NCBI GenBank assembly: GCA_028826165.1
Contig: JAPDFW010000022.1
Coordinates: 186,001-250,000 of the forward strand
Direction: 5' to 3'
Source of the DNA: Anaeramoeba ignava
Taxonomy: Eukaryota; Metamonada; Anaeramoebidae
Length of the DNA stretch: 64,000 nt
The notes under the pieces are model-generated. The model was not told the origin of the DNA. It saw nothing but the letters and a program-made list of their open reading frames with translations, and ran no database searches. Position 1 is the stretch's first letter, and every line of letters begins with the position of its first letter. This document shows, piece by piece, positions 20,457 through 32,126 of this stretch. A program made the position numbers and the translations under genes.

Positions 20457-22217
20457 ATGAATGAAATTATATTTTTTGGTCAAAATGATTATCCAAAACT
20501 TATAAAAAATAAACCAAATAAAATAAAGAAATTAATGCAATTTCATCTACAAAATGAAAATGAAAAACAAATTAAACAAATTTCATCAGGAAATTCTTCA
20601 ACAATTTTCCTTTTTGAAAATGGAAAAGGAATAGAATATTTAAATGAAGATGATTCAAAACAAAATCCTCATGAAATTCAAATTGAAAATATTCAAAAAG
20701 TATCTGTTGGTCATCGAAATGAAGCTATTTTAACAATAGAAGGAAATGTATTTGCAAAAGGATTTGATATTAATCCAAAAAGATCAAAAGAATTTATCAA
20801 TATTTCATCATTAATTGAAAATAAAAATGATAGAATAATTCAAGATATTGTTTCTGGATATGATTCAATTTACTTATTAACTTCAAATCAAAATGTTTAC
20901 GGAATTGGTTCAAATCGATCTTCTCAACTTGGTTTTGATTCTGAAACACTTGAAAAAACAGAAAAACCAATTTTAATAATGAAAAATGTTTCTAAAATAT
21001 TTTCAGGAAATTCTTCAATTCATGTTTTTCTTTTAAATTCAAATCAAGAATTATTTGGATTCGGATATAATCATTGGAGTCAACTTGGATTAGGAGAATC
21101 AAGAAAAGAAGAAAGAATCCAAAAATTAACCAAAATCCAAAATATTCCAAAAGGTAAAATAATTGATATTCAAATTGGATGGGCTCATTCAATAATGTTG
21201 ATTGAAGATGAAGATGAAAATGAAAATCCAAAAAGAAAACTTTATTCATGTGGAGATTATCGAGTAAATGGACTTGGCAAAAATAAAATTACTTATGAAT
21301 TCACTGAAATCAAATCATCCTTATTTGAAAATGATGATAATATTATTGAATTTTCTGTTGGAAATACTCATACTTTGGTTTTAACATCCAATTCAAAACT
21401 AATTGGATTTGGAAGTAATTATTTTGGTCAATTAGGAACTGGAAATAGAGAAGATCAATTAACCCCAATTCAAATTGAACTTCCTAAATTAAGATTTAAT
21501 GAAAATATTTCTAATTATCATGTTCTTTGTGGAAATTCAACTTCATTTATTTATTATTCTCCTTTTCTTTCTTCTGTTTCTAATCTTGAAGAAGATTTGA
21601 TAAAATTATTTAGAAGAAAAGAATTCTGTGATATTTCATTTAAAACCGAAAATGGAGAAATAATTGAAGCTCATAAATTAATATTGAAATATAGATTAAA
21701 TCAAAATGAAAATCAAATTGAAAAACTTCAAGAAATTATTTCAAAAAAATCAATTAAAGAATCAAATCAAATATTTGAAATGATTTATTCAAACAAAATA
21801 ATAAATCCAAAATTATATTCTGAAATTAAAGAAATTATAAATTTAAATGAAAAAATTGAAGAAACAATGAAAAGAATTTATTTAAATGAAAATGAAAAAG
21901 ATTTTATTATTGAAAGAAAAGAAAAACAATATAAATTTCCAAAATTAATATTAATAATGAGAAGTGAATTATATCGAGGAATGTTTTTATCTGTAACAAA
22001 CGATAAATCAAATAAAGTTACAGATTATAGTGAATTAAGTAATAATTCATTTCAAATATTTGAATATTGGATTTATTCAAATCAAATTAAAGATGAAATT
22101 CAAATTACACAAGAAATGATTGATGAAATTAAAATTGGAATTGATTATTTTCAATTAAATCAAACAAATCCAAATTTATTTGATTTATTAATTAAAAAAT
22201 TTAATAATCAAAATTAA
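20457..22217 (+). CDS. RCC1-BTB protein, copy D, intact
   Basis: The unbroken frame encodes 586 residues. About seven RCC1-like blade repeats fill residues 1-370, with signatures such as YGIGSN, LFGFGYNHWSQLGLG, YSCGDYRVNGLG and LIGFGSNYFGQLGTG. A BTB core follows (EFCDISFKTENGEIIEAHKL), and a second BTB-like half (FPKLILIMRSELYRGMF, then SFQIFEYWIYSNQI) completes the protein. BTB domains usually dimerise or recruit cullin-3, and RCC1 propellers bind proteins or chromatin; the partner here is unknown. It is one of only two copies in the window with no lesion. Confidence 0.9.
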   Translation: MNEIIFFGQNDYPKLIKNKPNKIKKLMQFHLQNENEKQIKQISSGNSSTIFLFENGKGIEYLNEDDSKQNPHEIQIENIQKVSVGHRNEAILTIEGNVFAKGFDINPKRSKEFINISSLIENKNDRIIQDIVSGYDSIYLLTSNQNVYGIGSNRSSQLGFDSETLEKTEKPILIMKNVSKIFSGNSSIHVFLLNSNQELFGFGYNHWSQLGLGESRKEERIQKLTKIQNIPKGKIIDIQIGWAHSIMLIEDEDENENPKRKLYSCGDYRVNGLGKNKITYEFTEIKSSLFENDDNIIEFSVGNTHTLVLTSNSKLIGFGSNYFGQLGTGNREDQLTPIQIELPKLRFNENISNYHVLCGNSTSFIYYSPFLSSVSNLEEDLIKLFRRKEFCDISFKTENGEIIEAHKLILKYRLNQNENQIEKLQEIISKKSIKESNQIFEMIYSNKIINPKLYSEIKEIINLNEKIEETMKRIYLNENEKDFIIERKEKQYKFPKLILIMRSELYRGMFLSVTNDKSNKVTDYSELSNNSFQIFEYWIYSNQIKDEIQITQEMIDEIKIGIDYFQLNQTNPNLFDLLIKKFNNQN

Positions 22218-22607
22218 AATTAAAATTAAAATTAAAATTAAAATTAAAATTAAAATTAAAATTAAAATTAAAATTAAAATCAAAATTAAAATTAAAATCA
22301 AAATCAAAATTGAAATTAAAATTACAATTAAAATCAAAATTAAAAACAAAATTAAAATTAAATTCAAATCAAAATTAAAATTAAAATTAAAATTAAAATC
22401 AAAATCAAAATTAAAATCAAAAATTAAAATTAAAATCAAAATTAAAATTAAAAATTAAAAATCAAAATTAAAATTGCTTCTTTTTTATTTAAAAATCTCA
22501 AGGAAGAAAAAATTTTTGGAATTGATCATTTTCCTCTTTTGTTGATGATTTTGCAAATTATTGAGAAGGAATTTAAATTTAAATTTGATTTTTTTTTAGG
22601 GTTTGAA
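22218..22607. repeat. hexamer array and convergent 3' flank
   Basis: AAAATT/AAAATC repeats to about 22480 follow copy D; the rest is the 3' flank of the leftward FG-GAP gene. No gene is supported. Confidence 0.85.
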
Positions 22608-25600
22608 TTAAATATCATTTGAAAGTTCCATTTCTTTTTCTTGGTTGTTTTCTTTTTGGTTTTTTTTTGAACGATTTCGAATCCATATAATAATGATAAT
22701 AATAATTGCAATTCCAACAATAGGAACAATTATTGATGGCACGACTACTTTCAGATCTGTAGAACTTTCACTTGTTTCTTCTGTTGTTGGACTGAGTGTT
22801 GTAATCGAAACTGTTGAAGGTAATCCTGTATATTCATTTGTTTCACATCTCCAATCACTTGATGCAAAAATGGAAATTTCATAATTCACTCCTGGAATTA
22901 AATTGAAAATTGAAATTTCATTCATTAATTTGGAAATGCAAATTGTTTGTGAATCATAGGTTAATCCATATCCTCTTAATCCTGATGATAATTCCATTAA
23001 CTCCCATTCACAATGAAATCCAGAAAGCGTTCCATTACAAAAAAATGAAGTTATATTCCCTAATTTGGATTTGATTAAAATTGGTGTATTTGGTATTCCT
23101 GCATATTCTATTGTGCAATTTAGATCAGAGCATCCTCGAATGGAAACATAATAGTCTACGTTTCCTGGTAATTTATTGACTGTTCCAATCATTTCATCTT
23201 CGTTTGAGTTTAATGTGGTAAAATTCAACCAACTTATTCTCCCATCAACAGAAATTAAATAAGATTTGGCTTGTGTGATTTTTGAGAAAATGATCTCAAT
23301 TTCTTCAATTTTGGAATTTAATTGAATAATTGATGGAGATGGAATATAATCTGTTTTGATTGAGGTTGTTGAAGATAATCCTGAATATCCATTTGATTGA
23401 CAATTTAGGCTATCTGATGCAGTTATTGAAATTTCATAATCTTTTCCACTAAACAAATCTGAAATTGAAATATTAGCTGCGGATTTGTCCAAGCACCTTG
23501 ATTCTGAATTGTAAGTGAATAAATATGCTTCCAATCCATCTGATAATACTAATTCATCCCAGGCACATTCAAATCCACAAACTATCGGATTACAATTAAA
23601 CGAAGTAACGTTACCTAATTTGGGTTGAACAACAATTTCTTGGCTCATTTCTCCTAAATATTGACTTTGGCATATAACTTGAGTGCATCCAAAAAGATAA
23701 ATATAATAAGGGATATTTCCACTCAAATTTTCAAGCGTTCCAATCATTTCTGTTCCATTTGATATTAACGATGAGAAAGGTAACCACTCCATTTCATCAA
23801 TAAGGAGAATATATGATTTTGCCTTGGGAACTGGAGTGAAAATGATTTCAATTGCCTCAATTTCAGGAATTGCTTCAATAATATTTGGGCCTGGAATATT
23901 TAAACTATCAAGGTTTGCTAATGAAGAGTTTCCACAACCTGATTGATTTGTTTCACAGGCAGAAATAGATATATGATATAATTCATCAGGAATAGAAACT
24001 GAGAAGGATATATTCAATTCAGTTGTTTGTAAAGTGTTTTCATCTCCATATGAGTCTGATTGATAATAGATCTTATAGTACGGAGAAGTGTGAAGAATGT
24101 CAGGCGGAAACCAAGAACAATTAATAACTAAAGGAACTAATGAAGAGCATTGAAAATCATTAACAGGACCCATTAAGACATCAACTTCTCCAACAATGAT
24201 TTCTCCTCTAGCATCATCTGTGCATTCAGGAGTTGAACAAGCCCACATTGAAATTTCACAACTATAGCCAGATTCCAAATTATTAATTTGATAAGAACTT
24301 TCTGAATTGGAAAGATTCTGATATACAGTATCCTCCATCCACTCACATTTATGACCCAATACATAATGATCAAGATCGGGAAGATCATCAATCAACTTCA
24401 CATTCGGAGGAAGCCAGGATACCTCAATACACCCTAACCCTCCAGTCAATTTAAAATCTTCAACACCACCAATACGTGCCACAACCTGCACTAAATATGA
24501 TGGATACCCACATCCCTCTGACGTAAAATTACAAGCCCTGATTTGAACTGAATATTCCTGATTCCCATACAATCCAGAATAATTTGAAGAGGTAAATAAT
24601 TGATAGAACTGATTGCTTACTGTATCAAACATTGGATCTTGTACCTCAAACCAGCCATTTCCATAATTAATTAAGAAATGAAGAGAGATATTGTTTTCAG
24701 GTTGAGTCCAATTACATTGAAATCCTGAATATTCAGGAGAGCAATTCACAAAAGTAACTTCAGGTTTAGAATCAGGAGTAGGATTTGTATAAAACATCAC
24801 TTTTCCTTCTTGTGGAGCCGAAATAAAAGAAGTATCCCCTAAAAGAGAAATGCTTGTACCAAAACTAGCTGGACCTGAAAGTACTAATTTTTCTTCCCAA
24901 TCAGAACCAGAATACCAATAAATATATACCTTGTTTGTGAAATTAGCACCAACAAAAAGTGTATTTCCATCTTCAGAAATTGCAACGGAACTACCAAAGT
25001 TTGAAAGATCTCCAATAAGTACTTTTTCTTCGACCCAATTATTTCCAGTTTTTCGATAAATCACAGTTGTATTTGAAAGCATGGCAGCAACAACAAACAC
25101 ATTTCCACCACTAGAAATTGCAAGATCATTCCCAAATCCATCCAAATCAGACTCGATGTGAGAAATATAATCTATTGAACTCGTCGTAGCTGAAAGAATA
25201 TAAACCTTATTAACAAAATAACAAGAAGCAATGATAATAGCTGGATTTTCAGAAATCGCAACACTATTCCCAAGCCCTTCATCCATCCCACCTCCATAAC
25301 TCCCTGCTAATTTGTTTTCATAAATAGAACCTACGGCAGTGAAAGCAGGTGCCCCAAACACATAAAGTCGCAAAGTGTTTGAAAGTACGAGGTTCCAACC
25401 TAAACCAGGTCCCAAATCATCCTCCAATTTCCATGATCCATAGTCAGTGCGTTCGTATTGTGAACCATTAAAAAAAAACAAACTGAAACCTGATTCAGGA
25501 CCATTCCCCACACCCAACATACTACTATCTTGTGAAATGGCAGAACTCCATCCAAAATGACTCCAATGAGTAAAACTTTGAAAAGAAGTCCAGCTTCCAT

Positions 25601-25862
25601 TTTGAAGTTGATAGATGTAAGCAAATTGACTACTAGGATCTCCGATCACAGACATACTAGGGGAAATAGAAACGCTGTATCCAAAAGTTTGAGAAGAGTT
25701 TGGAGAATTAATTATTTGTGAAAGAGTCCAAAGATTGTCACTTTTTAATCCTTTTGATGCTGAAACTTTCTGAGTATGAACTAAACCGAAAAAAAGTAAA
25801 ATCACCACACATTTCAAATTGAAATTGTGAGTTGACTTCGACTGTTTTGAATTGATGGCCAT
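22608..25862 (-). CDS. FG-GAP / FN3 type I membrane protein, 1084 aa
   Basis: A hydrophobic signal peptide spans about residues 17-32 (CVVILLFFGLVHT). Residues about 45-365 carry six to seven FG-GAP-like repeats (FGYSVSIS, FGNDLAIS, FGSSVAISEDGNTLFVGA), as in integrin alpha propellers. Residues about 370-1015 contain Cys-rich fibronectin-III-like domains with many N-glycosylation sites. A Thr/Ser stalk precedes one membrane segment near 1035-1057 (VVPSIIVPIVGIAIIIIII) and a basic 25-residue tail. I infer an adhesion or receptor protein at the cell surface; ligands are unknown. The single exon is visibly richer in G+C than its surroundings. Confidence 0.85.
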   Translation of the reverse strand: MAINSKQSKSTHNFNLKCVVILLFFGLVHTQKVSASKGLKSDNLWTLSQIINSPNSSQTFGYSVSISPSMSVIGDPSSQFAYIYQLQNGSWTSFQSFTHWSHFGWSSAISQDSSMLGVGNGPESGFSLFFFNGSQYERTDYGSWKLEDDLGPGLGWNLVLSNTLRLYVFGAPAFTAVGSIYENKLAGSYGGGMDEGLGNSVAISENPAIIIASCYFVNKVYILSATTSSIDYISHIESDLDGFGNDLAISSGGNVFVVAAMLSNTTVIYRKTGNNWVEEKVLIGDLSNFGSSVAISEDGNTLFVGANFTNKVYIYWYSGSDWEEKLVLSGPASFGTSISLLGDTSFISAPQEGKVMFYTNPTPDSKPEVTFVNCSPEYSGFQCNWTQPENNISLHFLINYGNGWFEVQDPMFDTVSNQFYQLFTSSNYSGLYGNQEYSVQIRACNFTSEGCGYPSYLVQVVARIGGVEDFKLTGGLGCIEVSWLPPNVKLIDDLPDLDHYVLGHKCEWMEDTVYQNLSNSESSYQINNLESGYSCEISMWACSTPECTDDARGEIIVGEVDVLMGPVNDFQCSSLVPLVINCSWFPPDILHTSPYYKIYYQSDSYGDENTLQTTELNISFSVSIPDELYHISISACETNQSGCGNSSLANLDSLNIPGPNIIEAIPEIEAIEIIFTPVPKAKSYILLIDEMEWLPFSSLISNGTEMIGTLENLSGNIPYYIYLFGCTQVICQSQYLGEMSQEIVVQPKLGNVTSFNCNPIVCGFECAWDELVLSDGLEAYLFTYNSESRCLDKSAANISISDLFSGKDYEISITASDSLNCQSNGYSGLSSTTSIKTDYIPSPSIIQLNSKIEEIEIIFSKITQAKSYLISVDGRISWLNFTTLNSNEDEMIGTVNKLPGNVDYYVSIRGCSDLNCTIEYAGIPNTPILIKSKLGNITSFFCNGTLSGFHCEWELMELSSGLRGYGLTYDSQTICISKLMNEISIFNLIPGVNYEISIFASSDWRCETNEYTGLPSTVSITTLSPTTEETSESSTDLKVVVPSIIVPIVGIAIIIIIIIWIRNRSKKNQKENNQEKEMELSNDI

Positions 25863-26297
25863 TTTTGCTTTTGCTCTATTTCGAAAAAAGAAAAAAAATT
25901 TTACAAAATTAATTCAAAAAGTCAAATCCAAAACAAAAACTTACTTTGAAAGTAATTGAAAAGAAGAATAAAAATGGAAATAGAGATTTGGTTTTTTTAT
26001 TTAAAATTGAAAAAAAATTTTTTTGTTTTAATTGAATAAACAAAAAAACAATAAAACAAAAAAACAAAAATAAAAAATTGTGATCAATAAACTTTTTAAT
26101 TAAATTTACAAATCAATTATTTCATATTTTAATTCAAGAAAGTAAGAAAAAAGTAAGAAAATCTTTTTATTTTTTACTTTTTTATTTATTCAATAGATTT
26201 CTTTCAATTCATACTCTTTTTCAATCACTAAAAAAAATAATTTTTCATTCATCTTCTTCTTCTCCTTTTTTTTTTGAAATTAAAATCAAAATTAAAA
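25863..26297. other. intergenic region
   Basis: This is 435 bases between two leftward genes: the promoter of the FG-GAP gene and the 3' flank of the PH coiled-coil gene. It is AT-rich with no coding frame that I can support. Confidence 0.6.
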
Positions 26298-29200
26298 TCA
26301 AAAATCAAAATTAAAATCCCAAGAAGTTTCGAAAGAATAATTAGAAAGAGACTGAAGAGCATAACTTAATCCAGAAATACGTTTTGGATAATCTTTCATT
26401 GCCCAAGGCTCAATTAAATATTGAAAAGAAGATAAATTTTTAGAAAGAACTTTGAAAATTATATGAATAACTTTATTTTTAAGTGCAATTCTAACTAAAG
26501 CCTTAAATTTTAAATCATCTTTTTGTTTCAATTTTGAAATCTTATTGATTGATTTAATAATTTTTTGAGCAATTTCTAATGCTTTATCTTTTTGTTTCAA
26601 TTTAAGTAAACCATCAAAAAGATTCCAAATTTGATTTTGATTTTGATTTTGATTTTGATTTTGATTTTGATTGATTAATTTAAGTCCAATTTTCAGAACA
26701 TTTTCAATTTGAATAAACAAATTGTTTTGAATTAAATCCGCGAGTTTTTCATCTTTTGCTTCATTTCCAGAAACATTTTCTTTGGAAAATGATTCGAAAT
26801 GCTTCTCTATTTGTCTTGTAGTCATTTGAAGAATTAAAAGAGAAGAAAGTTTAATTTGAGAAGCTGGAACAGTGGCTTTCACATAATTTTCATCAATTTC
26901 TCCAAAATCAATTTGATGATTAAATTGGAAATTCGCTAGTAATTTGAGTGTTTTGATCAGTTCCTTTATAATTTTTTGGTTTAAAATTATTGCATCTTTT
27001 TCGTAATGGTTTTCAAGGGTTTGAATTGAAGATTGGATATCAGCAAACCATTTTTCAAGTTTAGATTGATTTAAAGCGTCTAAGATGGAAAGAACAAGAA
27101 TTTTGATGGGATTCTCTTGTTCATTTTGATTTTTTAATTTTTCTTCAATCGATAGAATCGTATTTTCAATTGTTTCTGAATGAATAGTTTTTAAAACTTC
27201 AATAATAGTTGTTGTTTGTGATTCTGTTGTTTTGGAGATAAATTTATGGAGAAAAATCTGAGAAAGTAGTTTCACGATGTTATATCCTTCAACATTATTA
27301 GGATCAATCTTAGTGTAATAATTATTTTTCATTTCAAATTTTGGATCTTCTTCTGTGTTTGCGATTATTACATAAATATTAATTTTAATTAATTCTAAAA
27401 TTTCTTGATTCCTGTCTTTTTCTTTATCCTGAATATTTTCCATTTGATTATTCTCATTGTTTTGAATTTGCACATTTTTTTCAATAATTTCTTTTTGCGA
27501 TTTCAAATCATTAATCACTTTTTCAAGTTCTAACTTTTCATTTTTCAATTTCTCTTTTTCTAGTTTAAGATTATTTATAATTTCTTCATTTTCTTTCTTT
27601 TTTTCTTTCATATTATTTTGGAAATTTGTCATTTCTTTTTCCATGTCTTGATTGAGTTCTGTGAGTTTGTCATATAGAGATTGCAATTCTGTTTGTGAAA
27701 CCTTTAATGTATCAATTTCGTTTTGAAGTTTTGTATTTTCTTGTTTTAATAATGGGATGTTTTGGAATTGTTCTTCACTTTCTTTTTCTTTGTTTTGTAA
27801 ATCTTTCATTTTTTGATTTGATTGATTAAATTTATCTTTATATTCTTTCTTCTTTTTTGATTTCTTTTCAATTTTTTGATTCAATTCTTCTTTTTCTTTT
27901 TGAATTTGTTGTAAATTTTGATTTGATTGATTAAATTTATCTTTATATTCTTTTTTCTTTTTTGATTTCTTTTCAAGTTTTTGATTTAATTCTTTTTGAA
28001 TTTGTTGTAAATTTTGATTTGATTCATTTTGATTTAAATTTGTTTTTATTAATTCTTGATTTTTTAATTTTAAATTATTCATTTCTAGTTCTAATTCTTC
28101 TTTTTCTTTTTGAATTTGTTGTAAATTTTGATTTGATTCATTAAATTTATTTTCATTCTCATTTTCTTTGTTTTGTAATTCTTCAAGTTTTTGATTTAAT
28201 TCTTTTTGAATTTGTTGTAAATTTTGATTTGATTGATTAAATTTATCTTTATATTCTTTTTTCTTTTTTGATTTCTTTTCAATTTTTTGATTTAATTCTT
28301 TTTGAATTTGTTGTAAATTTTGATTTGATTCATTTTGATTTAAATTTGTTTCTGTTAATTCTTGATTTTTTAATTTTAAATTATTCATTTCTAATTCTAA
28401 TTCTTCTTTTTCTTTTTGAATTTGTTGTAAATTTTGATTTGATTCATTAAATTTATTTTCATTCTCATTTTCTTTGTTTTGTAATTCTTCAATTTTTTGA
28501 TTTAATTCTTTTTGAATTTGTTGTAAATTTTGATTTGATTGATTAAATTTATCTTTATATTCTTTTTTCTTTTTTGATTTCTTTTCAATTTTTTGATTTA
28601 ATTCTTCTTGAATTTGTTGTGAATTTTGATTTGATTCATTTTGATTTAAATTTTTTTCTGTTAATTCTTGATTTTTTAATTTTAAATTATTCATTTCTAA
28701 TTCTAATTCTTCTTTTTCTTTTTGAATTTGTTGTAAATTTTGATTTGATTCATTAAATTTATCTTTATATTCTTTTTTCTTTTTTGATTTCTTTTCAAGT
28801 TTTTGATTTAATTCTTTTTGGATTTGTTGTAAATTTTGATTTGATTGATTAAATTTATCTTTATATTCTTTTTTCTTTTTTGATTTCTTTTCAAGTTTTT
28901 GATTTAATTCTTCTTGAATTTGTTGTGAATTTTGATTTGATTCATTTTGATTTAAATTTGTTTCTATTAATTCTTGATTTTTTAATTTTAAATTATTCAT
29001 TTCTAATTCTAATTCTTCTTTTTCTTTTTGAATTTGTTGTAAATTTTGATTTGATTCATTAAATTTATTTTTGTATTCATTTTCTTTGTTTTGTAATTCT
29101 TCAATTTTTTGATTTAGTTCTTTTTGGATTTGTTGTAAATTTTGATTTGATTCATTAAATTTATTTTCATTCTCATTTTCTTTGTTTTGTAATTCTTCAA

Positions 29201-31014
29201 TTTTTTGATTTAATTCTTTTTGAATTTGTTGTAAATTTTGATTTGATTCATTTTGATTTAAATTTGTTTCTGTTAATTCTTGATTTTTTAATTTTAAATT
29301 ATTCATTTCTAATTCTAATTCTTCTTTTTCTTTTTGAATTTGTTGTAAATTTTGATTTGATTCATTAAATTTATCTTTATATTCTTTTTTCTTTTTTGAT
29401 TTCTTTTCAAGTTTTTGATTTAGTTCTTTTTGAATTTGTTGTAAATTTTGATTTACTTTATTAAATTTATCTTTATATTCTTTTTTCTTTTTTGATTTCT
29501 TTTCAAGTTTTTTATGTAATTCTTTTTTCTTTTTTGATTTCTTTTCAAGTTTTTGATTTAGTTCTTTTTCTTTGTTTTGTAATTCCTCAATTTTGTTGTT
29601 TTGCAATTCCTCAATTTTGTTGCTTTGTAATTCCTCAATTTTGTTGCTTTGTAATTCCTCAATTTTTTCTTCAATCTGAGGAAGCTCTTTGAACTTAAAT
29701 TCATCCAAAATATCAGATTCTAATTTAGATTCTTCAATATTTTCATGAAGATTTTGTAATTTTTCAATTTGATTTTTTAAATCTAAAATCTCTTGATAAT
29801 TTTGAAGTCGTTGATCATATTCAATAATTAATTTGGTGGAATCATTATCATTTTGATTTTGAACCAATTCAAACCAGGTTTTCAAAACTTCGTAATTAAT
29901 TTGTATTTTCATTTTGGAAAATATTTTCAGAAGAGAAAGTATAAGTTTGGTATTTTTTAAATTTTTGAACATATCAATATAATGACGTTCTGTTAATTTT
30001 GAAAATTCAGGTGTTAAATAGAAATCATATCCTTGATTAATAAGTTCGAGTGTAAGATTTTCCATTTTTTGTTTTAAAAAATAAAGAAATAATCCTTCTC
30101 CTTCCGAATTTCGGAACAAATTGATTTTAGCAGTCAATGTGTTATCATTACGAAATATACTCAGTAGTTGTTTTTCATCCGAAATGCTTGTCATTTTCTA
30201 ATTATTTTTATTTAAATTTAAATTTTTTATTTTTTGGATCAAATTAAAAATATTTACATTCAAAAGTAGAATATTTTCTTCCATTTTGTTTCTTAATGCT
30301 TTCACTTGGATTAAAGCATTAAACCATAAATCTCTTGTATGAGGACTGTCTGGCTCTAAAAAATAATCCCGATTTGGAATGGAAATTTTGATAAAATTAG
30401 AATATTCGTCTTTGGAAATATCTGTTATCTAAATAAATTGGGAAAAAAAATGATTAGTTTTTTTTTTTATCATTTTATTATTTTATTTACATTTGAAATT
30501 TTGATTTGGCCAAGTGGTTTTGTATCATTAAAAGATTTTGAATATTTTAAATAGAAATCATCTAATTCAAACCAACGAAGTCTTTTAGCTTTATTTTTTT
30601 CACCTTTTTTCCTCAAAAATCCACAAAATCTAAGAAATTTTTTTTGATCCTTTTTTTTTTTTTTAAATTTTTAATAAATAAAAAAAAAGCAAAAAAAAAA
30701 GAAGCTAAATTACAATTTTTGGAGTAACATGACCAGAAAAAGCAGCAACATGAGCTTGAATAGATTGAACATTAATAAAAAAATTAATCAAAAAAAACGA
30801 ATAGATAAAAAAAAAATAAACACAACTTACCAAGTTCCCATTTGTTATGCCAATATTCAATTTTTATTGGTAATAAATCAGTATCAAAAACAACTGTAAA
30901 TCCATTAAAAGGTTCACTTTGAAAAAAATAACGAAAATGTGTTTGTGTTGGTGAAAGTACTTCAACAACAAGAGTTACAATAGAATTTGCATTTGGTTCT
31001 TGAAATAAATTCAT
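26298..31014 (-). CDS. PH-domain protein with long repeated coiled coil, five exons
   Basis: Exons (minus) are 31014-30831, 30754-30714, 30649-30491, 30428-30258 and 30197-26298; phases fit and predict 1484 residues. Residues 1-75 are an unrecognised beta-rich segment. Residues about 76-185 form a PH domain (FCGFLRKKGEKNKAKRLRWF, then FIKISIPNRDYFLE and DLWFNAL with the invariant Trp). After a helical region comes a coiled coil (about 330-1000) with a 102-residue repeat, and then a 400-residue helical C-terminus. PH domains bind phosphoinositides, so a membrane tether or scaffold is plausible. The first two exons are less certain: exon 2 could instead run on to TAG and form a separate 77-residue gene. 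Confidence 0.7.
27780..29580 (-). repeat. 306-bp coding repeat (102 residues) in the coiled coil
   Basis: The block made of ESNQNLQQIQKE, LNQKLEKKSKKKKEYKDKF and EELELEMNNLKLKNQEL recurs at exact 306-bp steps (matching landmarks near 27962, 28268, 28574 and 28880), with shorter sub-blocks on both sides. Near-identical copies point to recent unequal exchange or conversion. The frame is kept because 306 is a multiple of three. Confidence 0.9.
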
Positions 31015-31141
31015 CCCTAAATTATATTTTTTTTTTTAAAGATTGAGAAAAAAAAATGAAAAAAAAATTTTTTGCTTTTTTGATTTTTCATTTTTCATTT
31101 TTTTTTTCACTTTCTTTTTTTTTTTCTTTCAATTTTTAAAT

Positions 31142-32002
31142 ATGGATGAAATTGTAACTGAAGAACAACAACAAAAATATCAAGATGTTTTTAACTTATT
31201 TGATAAGAATTGTGATGTAAAAAAATCAATTATGTTTTTATTTTTACTTTAATATAAAATTTTTTTTTTTTCATTTCAATTTTTAGGGTTTTCTCAATAG
31301 AGATGAAGTATCTCTTGCAATTAGAAGTTTAGATAAAATTGTGAGTGAAAAATGGATTCAAGAAAAAGTAAATTTTCTCATTTTCAAAATTGAAATATTT
31401 ATATAAAAAAAAATAATTTAATTTAAAATTTTATTCTTTCCCAATTTTTCAAAGTTAGAACAACTTGATCCAGAAAATAAAGGGTAAATAAAGAAAATTC
31501 ATCAATAAATCAAATTCTGTTTTTTTAGAGGATATTAATTTTATGATGGATTTAATTATTTTTAGTCTTGATTTCCAAAATTTTATAACTTTGGTTTCAC
31601 AAGAAAATGAATTTTCAAAAGAACAAATTGAAGAAGCATTCAATATTTTAAATAAAGTAATTATAATTTATTGATTCAAGACAATATTATTAATTAGCAT
31701 ATGCTTTTTTCTTCATTTCTTTTGGGTATTTTAGGATCAAGATGGTCTTATTCCTTTGGAAGAGCTAGAATATGTTTTGACTAATATGGGTGAACCAGTT
31801 ACAAAAGATGATCTTGAAAAAGTTCTTGAACCTTTAACTAAATCTGGAGCTGACAAGATTAATGTTGAAGGTTTGTATTACTTTTTATTTGATTTCAATT
31901 TTTTTTTATTGTTCCACTTTTTTGTTTTTTTTGCTAATCCAAAAATTTTTTCTTTTATTTTATTTAGAATTAAAAAGTCTTTTGTTGGAAGGTTTAAATT
32001 GA
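31142..32002 (+). CDS. calmodulin-like EF-hand protein, six exons
   Basis: Exons are 31142-31216, 31287-31367, 31455-31483, 31566-31656, 31735-31870 and 31968-32002; phases fit and give 148 residues, the calmodulin length. EF-hand 1 (DKNCDGFLNRDE) looks competent. Hand 2 (DPENKGGLDFQN) lacks the final Glu. Hand 3 (NKDQDGLIPLEE) has Asn at position 1. Hand 4 (TKSGADKINVEE) is degenerate. It may bind one or two calcium ions and act as a light chain or calmodulin-like regulator. It is divergently paired, 127 bp away, with the PH coiled-coil gene. The last donor is GTTTGT. Confidence 0.85.
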
Positions 32003-32011
32003 TTTCTTTTC

Positions 32012-32043
<32 letters not shown>

Positions 32044-32126
32044 GAATTTCTTTCAAAAAATTTGATCGGATCTTTTTTTTTTTTTAATAATAATAATAAA
32101 AAATAAAAAATAAAAAAAAATTTTTT

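Noticed and set aside
27962-29692. Plus-strand frames opposite the coiled-coil gene
   Set aside because: They recur at exactly 306 bp only because they are antisense shadows of the coding repeat.
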